A stretch of 64,000 nt of DNA, taken from contig CM075767.1 of assembly GCA_037974665.1 (NCBI GenBank), positions 26,003,498 through 26,067,497 on the forward strand, written 5' to 3'. The position numbers and the translations under genes are program-made. The stretch's first letter is position 1, and each line of letters begins with the position of its first letter. The notes beneath the pieces were generated by a model that ran no database searches, was not told the DNA's origin, and was given only the letters and a program-made list of their open reading frames with translations. Source of the stretch: Ehretia macrophylla. Lineage: Eukaryota; Streptophyta; Magnoliopsida; Boraginales; Ehretiaceae. Positions 58,126 to 64,000 of the stretch are shown here, piece by piece.

Positions 58126-58432
58126 CCATCAACACCAAGGACACCACTACCAACAACCACCACCAAGGGCATCACCAACACCATCAAAGGTAGTGCAATA
58201 TACTAGTTTATATTTGTGTGTGTGTATATATATATATATAATCTATATTTTATTTGTAATTTATTGGTTTTTTCATTTATTTATTTAATTTTTATTCGTC
58301 ATCACTACCAAGGGCACCACCAAGGACATCACCAAGAGTACCACCCCCATCACCACTATCAAAGGCATCATCAATACCACCAATGGCACCATTACTACCA
58401 CCAAGAGCACCACCATCATATTCCTATCTCAA
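58126..58432. repeat. CAC/ACC-rich simple repeat in two blocks
   Basis: Blocks 58126-58192 and 58302-58425 consist of variants of CACCACCAAGGGCATCACCA. They are separated by AT-rich sequence including a TG/TA run (58215-58240). A His-rich frame (58216-58443) is a by-product. Confidence 0.8.
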
Positions 58433-58709
58433 TTTATAGATAAATAGTTTAAAGTTGAATATGTACCACGCTTATAGTTCAATATGTATATATGTTAATA
58501 CCGATAATATGTATATGTTAATGCCGATGTAGCGAATATGAAATGTTATTTGATTAGTGATGTTATTCTTTTGTTATATGTGAAAATAATGAAGTCATAT
58601 GCTAATTTAGAATTGAAATAATAGAGTTGTGCTAATTTAGGATTGAAATAATAGAGTCATGCTAATTTAGAATTGAAATAATGGAATCACATGCTTAAAT
58701 GGAATTCTT

Positions 58710-58910
58710 TTGTTAAGTGATTTTGGATTGGCTTTGTTGAAATTTAAAGAAAAAGTGGAGAATGATTCATTCAGGTCTTTACTGAATTGGAAGGATGATG
58801 TTGGAGAAGATAATCATTCTTTATATGGAGTTGAGTGTTGTGGTATTGCGAGTATTATGTCCCTGTGTTTTCAAGTTTTTCTAAATGCATACTCGGTGGA
58901 GGGAACGTGA
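58710..58910 (+). pseudogene. Fragment resembling an LRR receptor-kinase N-terminus, inside CACTA
   Basis: The frame contains GLALLKFKEKVENDSFRSLL, NWKDDVGEDN and YGVECCG. This is the layout of the N-terminal LRR-capping domain of plant LRR receptor kinases (EGLALL.F...V..DP...L.NW......C.W.GVEC), in particular the MRH1/MDIS2-like group. One expected block (PCSWF before GVEC) is damaged, and similarity ends shortly afterwards. It is most easily explained as a host exon captured by the transposon. The assignment is by motif memory and the piece is short. Confidence 0.5.
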
Positions 58911-59283
58911 CTGGACATTTTTCTTATATGTTTGACGATAGAATTACCCATGTTAAGGACTGTGAAGATTTGACTTACAATGATTCAAAATGTGGTAGAA
59001 TTTCTCTTTTCTATATGAATGTATCAATTTTCTCCAACTTGTATCTCCTTTTATGCAAATGGCATTGGTGGTACGAAGAATTATATATTAGAAGGGTAGA
59101 TAATAAGGTAATTTCATACAAACGACACTTACATACGCAAAACATTACTTAGGAAATTCAATTATATTTCTTGCTAGAAGCCTTGGACTGATTCCAAGTT
59201 TCTTATTAACTATTTTCTCTTCTTTTGGTGTCTTTTTAATACTATTTCACTGGTTAAATTGTGTCGGGAGAAGAAATTTAGCA

Positions 59284-59349
<66 letters not shown>

Positions 59350-59520
59350 GAGGAATTTAATAAATTAAACTGTTCTAAATATCTTCAAGCAATATTTGTG
59401 TGTTATTTATGCATATTTGTTTGTAGTGTAATAGGAGATGACTTTGGAAGAGCATGGAAAGTACAGAAAGAGAAAAGAAAAGCTCTGCAGGCATTAAAAT
59501 TCTGTGAACGAGATGATTAG
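58911..59520 (+). other. Possible further captured sequence inside CACTA
   Basis: A 105-codon frame (58835-59152) and, after the microsatellite, a frame ending GRAWKVQKEKRKALQALKFC at 59520 look less repetitive than their surroundings. TTGTTTGTAG before 59432 could be a splice acceptor. No family recognised. The truncated CACTA at 34.4-36.0 kb retains the sequence just after this stop (GATGATTAGAAG). Confidence 0.3.
59283..59345. repeat. Compound microsatellite (TA)n(TG)n
   Basis: About ten TA repeats followed by about twenty TG repeats. Confidence 0.97.
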
Positions 59521-60207
59521 AAGACAATAGTAAATCATTTTAGTTTTTTTTGTAAATTAATATTATTTTTTTTTGTAAATATTATAAATCTATTGTAAAT
59601 ATTGAAATTTTTATAAATAATAATTTGTATTTTTAATTTTTTTTGTTAAGATATTTTTTTTTTAAATTAAATAATTAATTAGCGATGGACTAGCTACGAC
59701 AATGTGCCGACAAAAGGCTACAGATATTTGGCGACAATTGGCTACAGATTGACTACCACACAATCCGTAGCCGTGGGCGATGGCCGATTTATGATCTAAA
59801 CGGCTACGGCTTTGCTACGGACGTTAATAATTAATAAAAAAAATAAAAATTTTAGTTGGCTACAGATTGGCTACCGAAATTCTACTGATATTAATCCGGA
59901 GCCGTGGACGATGGCCGATTTACGATCGAAACGACTACGAATTTGCTACGAACGTTAATAATTAATAAAAAAAAAGTCAAAATTTTAGTTGGCTACGGAT
60001 GACTACGACTATTTTGCTACGGAAGTTATAAAAAATAAATACAAATTAATTTTCAGAATTGACTACGGATGGGTTACGGAATATCAATTTGGCTACGGGG
60101 CTTTTTATTACGGACGGGATTCCGTAGCCTAGTGGTTGCCCGTCCCACTTTGGCTACTGTTAGGCTATGAATTTTGGCTGTTGCCTCAGCTTATTTTTCT
60201 TGTAGTG

Positions 60208-60352
60208 ATAGTTTGGTCAAAATGTCAAAAGAAGCTGCTAATGTATTTGTGAACAATAAGTCCAAAGCATTAAAATGATCATATGGTAGGGATCATTTTA
60301 AACTTTTAATATGGTTGGATCTACTAATGACTTTGTAAAATAAATTTATTAT
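60208..60352 (+). repeat. Right part of the second duplicate copy (pairs with 53465-53640)
   Basis: Continues the duplicated sequence interrupted by the CACTA element: ATAGTTTGG, AAGTCCAAAGCATTAAAA, AGGGATCATTTTAAACTTTT. Confidence 0.8.
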
Positions 60353-60370
60353 ATACTATAGTATGTGGTA

Positions 60371-61560
60371 TACTACAAAAAACACTACAATATACGGCAC
60401 TTTATAGGTAGTAGTTGGCATGACCACCGCTTATGATGGTTTAAGTTTAGCATTATAAGCGGTGGTTGTCCGAAGTGGCAGTTTTGTAAAAAAATGCTGC
60501 TAATGGGCACCATTAGGCGAGAAATGTGCGTGCTAATGTAATCTATATGGCAAATCGCCACAAATGACCTTGCTCAAAGGGCGGCAGTTTTAAACCGCTT
60601 CCTATGCTCTTGAATTATGGGCGGTGGTCGACAGAACCACTACCTATGCTCTTAAATTAAATGATGATGATGTAGACCTACCACACGATAGTCCGCTTGA
60701 AGAGCATTGTGATATGCACGACTTAGTGAAGGATACATTCGAGATTCATAACATATCAAATGCAATGAACAAAAATATAAAGGGTGAAAAAAGTAATTAG
60801 GTTGAGGGTAATTGTGATCCTGATATTGAGCCTCACATTTAAATTGAAGATGATCATCATGAAGAATCTACAGGATTCTTTAAATTCTTCCAAGAAAGTA
60901 GTCGGGAACTTTATCCTGAATCCAAATCAACTATATTGTCATTTACATTCCAACTAATACACTTAAAATCCTACTGTAAATGGAGTGAAAAATCCGTTAG
61001 CGTGCTTCTTAAATTCTTCGAATAACAATTTCCAGAATTGAGTATTCTTAAAACTTTATATGAGTAAGATAACAAATGTTCTAGGTTTAGGGTATAAAAA
61101 CATTGATGTATGCCCAAATAATTGTATGTTGTATAGAGGTCATATAGCAGCTCAACAATCCGGTCATGTTTCTAATTGTTCTCGTTGGCCACATGAGTAT
61201 GATGTTAGTGGTAGAAGACATATAAAGAAGAAGACTGCTTGTAAAGTTATGAGATACTTTTTGCTAGTCTCGATGTTACAAAGATTGTATATGTCATCAA
61301 AGACATCTTCTTCAATGATATAGCATAATGAAGGTCGCATAAATGATGGACTTTTAAGGCATCCTGCTGATTCATATGCGTAGAAGGCATTTGATCAAAG
61401 ATATCCTGATTTTGTTAGTGATCTTCGTAATGTTAGTCTCCAGATCGAGTCTTTGCGACTCGGAGGGAAACTGCTCCAACAGAATGGCGACTTGCATTAA
61501 CCAATGATGATTTTAATCTATTCGGATTCATGAACAATGCATATAGCATATGGCCTGGAC
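60371..61560 (+). mobile_element. CACTA (En/Spm) element of a second family, truncated
   Basis: Left end TACTACAAAAAACACTACAA (first C changed to T, or the true end is CACTAC at 60383). GGCGGT/ACCGCC-type subterminal repeats to about 60650 are unlike those of the 54021 element. A transposase remnant follows. The right side is cut at about 61560 by the MULE-like element, and the transposase does not resume beyond it. Confidence 0.75.
60660..61560 (+). pseudogene. CACTA transposase (TNPD-type) remnant
   Basis: In changing frames the text reads LYPESKSTILSFTFQLIHLK, KWSEKSVSVLLKFF, then IDVCPNNCMLYRGH near 61100, SRWPHEYDVSGRRHIKKKT, MRYFLLVSMLQRLYMSSKTS, GLLRHPADS, and finally FNLFGFMNNAYSIWP near 61515-61555. 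This is the conserved N-terminal half of En/Spm TNPD transposases, with the CPNDCMLY and LRHPADS landmarks. Several stops and shifts make it inactive. The catalytic C-terminal half is absent. Confidence 0.88.
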
Positions 61561-61565
61561 TATGA

Positions 61566-62795
61566 CGCGGTGTACCTTTTAGTCCCTAAACTTTCAAAAT
61601 GAACCTTTTAGTCCTCCAACTATGAATCGTTGGGCACCATTAGTCCCTGACAAAATTTTCGTTAGTTAACTAACGATTTTGGCACATTTTTTGCACATGC
61701 CCGTTAGGGGGCTTTATTGTTAAGGGCAAAATAGGTAATCTTAGTTTAATTCCCATCAGACAAAAGTACATATACATACACTTCATTTAGTCGCCCCCCA
61801 AATCAATTAGTTAGGGTTTCTACATCCCAAAATCAAACTCCCTCTAGGCTTCAAATCACATACAATTTTTTGAGATCTGCTAAAAATAGTTGTCTTTTGT
61901 AGGTGGATCAACCTAAAGAAAAAACCCACAAGCTGAACTCTCTTTGTACTTTGCACAACCAATAAATCGCTTTCCAGGATTACAATCAATCCAAGAAGTC
62001 ATCAATTTGCCTGGTACGTTGCAATCACAATGTGATTCCATGTTGATTTGTTGAATTTTAGCTTAATTTGGGGAAGTTAAGGTTTTGGGTAAGGGTTTAA
62101 ATTGGGGAAAAAATTGATATCAGCAAAAAGGATTTTGATTTGAGGGGAAAAAACATGGCAATTGGGGCTCCATTTGTTTGCCGTAAAATATTTTACCGGA
62201 AAATATTTTTTAAATTTTACGATGTTTGGTAACACCGGAAAATTAGTCAACTGTAAAATATTTTTCGGTCAACAATTGCGGCTGCTTTTTCTTAATTTTA
62301 CGTTGTTTGGTAACACTGAAAAAATAGTCAACTGTAAAATGTTTTCCGGTCAACAATTGCAGCTAGTACAAAATTCTGGAAAATATTTTCATTTCTTTTG
62401 GGAGAAAAAAATATTTTATGAAATTCACGGTATATCCAAACACCAGAAAATATTTTTTAAAAAAATATTTTCCGCCAACAAGTTATTTTACAGCAAACAA
62501 ACGAAACCTTGTAAAATATATTATTTTTTAAATAAATATTTTTTATAAAAAATATTTATTACAAGCAAATTATTTTACAATAAACAAACAAACCCGGGTT
62601 ATAAAGCAAAAGGCATATGCAAGTTTTCGATTTTGCCCTTCATGATTACATGGACAAACATACACGTGCAAAAAAGTGCCAAAATCATTAGTTAACTGAC
62701 GAAAATTTCGTCCAATACTAACAGTGCCCAACAATCTATAGTTAGAGGACTAATAGATTCACTTCAAAAATTTAAAGACAAAAAGATACACCGCG
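61566..62795. mobile_element. Long-TIR MULE-like element (1230 bp) with a nested MITE
   Basis: The ends CGCGGTGTACCTTTTAGTCC and, inverted, CGCGGTGTATCTTTTTGTC extend into arms of about 150 bp (TTTTCGTTAGTTAACTAACG and its counterpart). No convincing target duplication is seen. The interior holds a short AT-rich unique part and a MITE at 62166-62595. No transposase. Confidence 0.75.
62166..62595. mobile_element. MITE, GGCTCCATTTGTTTG family, nested
   Basis: Left end GGCTCCATTTGTTTGCCG. Interior GATGTTTGGTAACACCGGAA and CAACAATTGCAGCTAGTAC match the 46243 copy closely. The right end ACAATAAACAAACAAACCC is diverged. Inserted in the MULE-like element. Confidence 0.8.
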
Positions 62796-64000
62796 TTTCA
62801 GAGACCAAACAATTAATTGCTAAAGTAATGAATTTCCTTCTTCATTACCCTTGTTCTCTAGCCCTTTATCCATATATAAGCCAAACATGAGAATATAGCA
62901 ATAGTTTTTAGATTGCCGACGAGTACTTGAGCCCTAACTAACTATATCAGATTAATTCTGACAAGGCGACAACTAGTTTACAAAAGAAAAAAGACTCCTA
63001 TTTTTTAATTTATGTTGTCTTGATTGATATTCGACCAAAAAATTAGGTCTTAATTGACGAGTCAGCCTAAGGGGCCAATCTGACTCGTGAAAGACAAGGC
63101 CACTCATTGCCTTCGAGATGTGTAGGACTACACATACGATAATATAATATAATCTTTTTTATATTAATAATATTAAGATCACTAAATTTTATTAATTCAA
63201 TGAGATATTAATTTATTATTAAATTAATATCGATATATTTTTAGTTTTTTTGATCTAGTAGTAAATTTATTATATTTATGGTATTATTTTTGAAAAGTGA
63301 CTTATATTTTTTTAGGTCAATTTAAAAAGATAAGTAGCAACGTTTAATGAGAATAGAAGATAAAAATCTAATTTAGTAGGATTAGAACAAGTTTCTCTAA
63401 TATTTTATCAGGATTAGAATTAGAACAAGTTTCTCTAATCTCATAGTTAATTTATTATATAATTTTTAGTTAATTATTAATTTATAAAATATTTGGATTG
63501 ATAAAATGCAAAGAAAATATTTTAAATGTATTATCTTATAATTTTATCAAAATTATTAATTTTTACACTGGTCCCAAGTCAGGACCGATTATTTTTATTA
63601 TTTAAAAAAAATTATTAAATTATTAAGTATTAATTTTAAAAGAATCTATTGTATTATAATGACTGAATACTTATAATTAAGTTTCATTTAGACGAGGTAA
63701 CAACATTTGCATCGCAATAATATTCGTCAATTTCTCGAGTATTACACTTTGCTTAAGTTACCATTCACGTAATTCTCAGCATTACCATGAACATAATCAG
63801 CTCAACCTATTAGGCTGCCGTTGGTATCCATATGAAGGAATAGATTTAGGCAAGAATTGTATTAAGGATAGGATAAGAATAGGAATGAAATGACATGAAA
63901 TTAAAAAAAAAAAAATTGTATTTGATTTGTGGGTACAATAGGTAACAAAATTATCGTAATGTCTCATGTTGGGGAAGAAGCAATAAGTGAGTGATAAATC
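62796..64000. other. AT-rich region; repeat shared with 16380-16566
   Basis: No gene seen. From about 63420 to 63650 the sequence parallels 16380-16566 (TTTTTAGTTAATTATTAAT, AAATGTATTAT, ACTGGTCC, ATTTTTATTATTTAA). 63170-63260 resembles 13900-13975 (AAATTTTATTAATTCAATGAG). An A-run is at 63903-63914. Confidence 0.5.

Larger units (their letters stand above)
54021..60207 (+). mobile_element. Complete non-autonomous CACTA element (6187 bp)
   Basis: Ends CACTACAAGAAAATA on the left and TATTTTTCTTGTAGTG on the right, with the 3-bp target duplication ATA on both sides (54018-54020, 60208-60210). Both ends carry subterminal repeats (54040-54570 and 59690-60190), many copies of TAGCTACGGATGGGCTACGG in both orientations, the kind of motif bound by CACTA accessory proteins. 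No transposase is recognisable. The interior holds a five-unit tandem array, a truncated LTR, a CAC-rich simple repeat, and probable gene-derived sequence. Confidence 0.93.

Noticed and set aside
58216-58443. His-rich protein gene
   Set aside because: The frame is a by-product of a CAC/ACC simple repeat inside a CACTA element.
61557-62804. Target duplication around the MULE-like element
   Set aside because: The nine bases on each side (61557-61565 and 62796-62804) do not match in any register tried.
1-64000. tRNA, rRNA or snRNA genes
   Set aside because: No cloverleaf with intact A and B boxes and no rRNA or snRNA signature was recognised; tRNA-like text occurs only as primer-binding sites.

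Overview
The window is nuclear DNA from a plant, almost certainly a dicot. It is AT-rich and filled with nested LTR retrotransposons, CACTA/hAT/MULE-type DNA transposons, TRIMs and MITEs. Only two host genes can be supported: an intact, intronless 3-ketoacyl-CoA synthase (KCS) at 51327-52817 (+), and a small two-exon coiled-coil protein gene at 27590-29331 (-) whose 5' UTR exon probably lies near 32.6 kb.

Layout. 1-4764: 3' half of a Ty3/gypsy chromovirus (RNase H, integrase, chromodomain, 3' LTR), cut by the left edge. 4765-16566: gene-free repeats, including a probable 2.2 kb LTR on the minus strand with an initiator-Met-type primer site, a decayed copia 3' end, a MITE, a 5'-truncated LINE with target duplication, and a 41-bp inverted repeat. 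16567-26363: a minus-strand TRIM split by a 9.56 kb Tat-lineage gypsy element (element A). 26364-32750: the small host gene; its upstream intron holds a second TRIM, itself split by a hAT element. 34385-36025: a CACTA fragment split by a MULE-type MITE with a 9-bp TSD. 36314-46139: a second, better preserved Tat element (element B, 9.83 kb). 46140-51043: MITEs and AT-rich sequence. 51327-52817: KCS. 53030-53442: MULE-type foldback MITE. 54021-60207: complete non-autonomous CACTA carrying a five-copy tandem array and probable captured gene pieces. 60371-61560: a second CACTA family with a TNPD-type transposase remnant. 61566-62795: long-TIR MULE-like element with a nested MITE.

The most interesting system is inside the two Tat elements. 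Between integrase and the 3' LTR each carries a gene on the opposite strand. It has its own TATA box, two introns at the same places and phases in both copies, a domain resembling the plant 'putative gypsy type transposon' family (Transposase_28-like), and a long helical C-terminal part. In element B the predicted exons total 2157 nt, exactly 719 codons. Both copies now carry stops, so they are relics. The shared promoter, splice sites and phases indicate that the gene was once expressed as a spliced antisense mRNA.

All calls are from reading the sequence. Family names rest on motif recognition, not database searches. Hand-counted identities are approximate.
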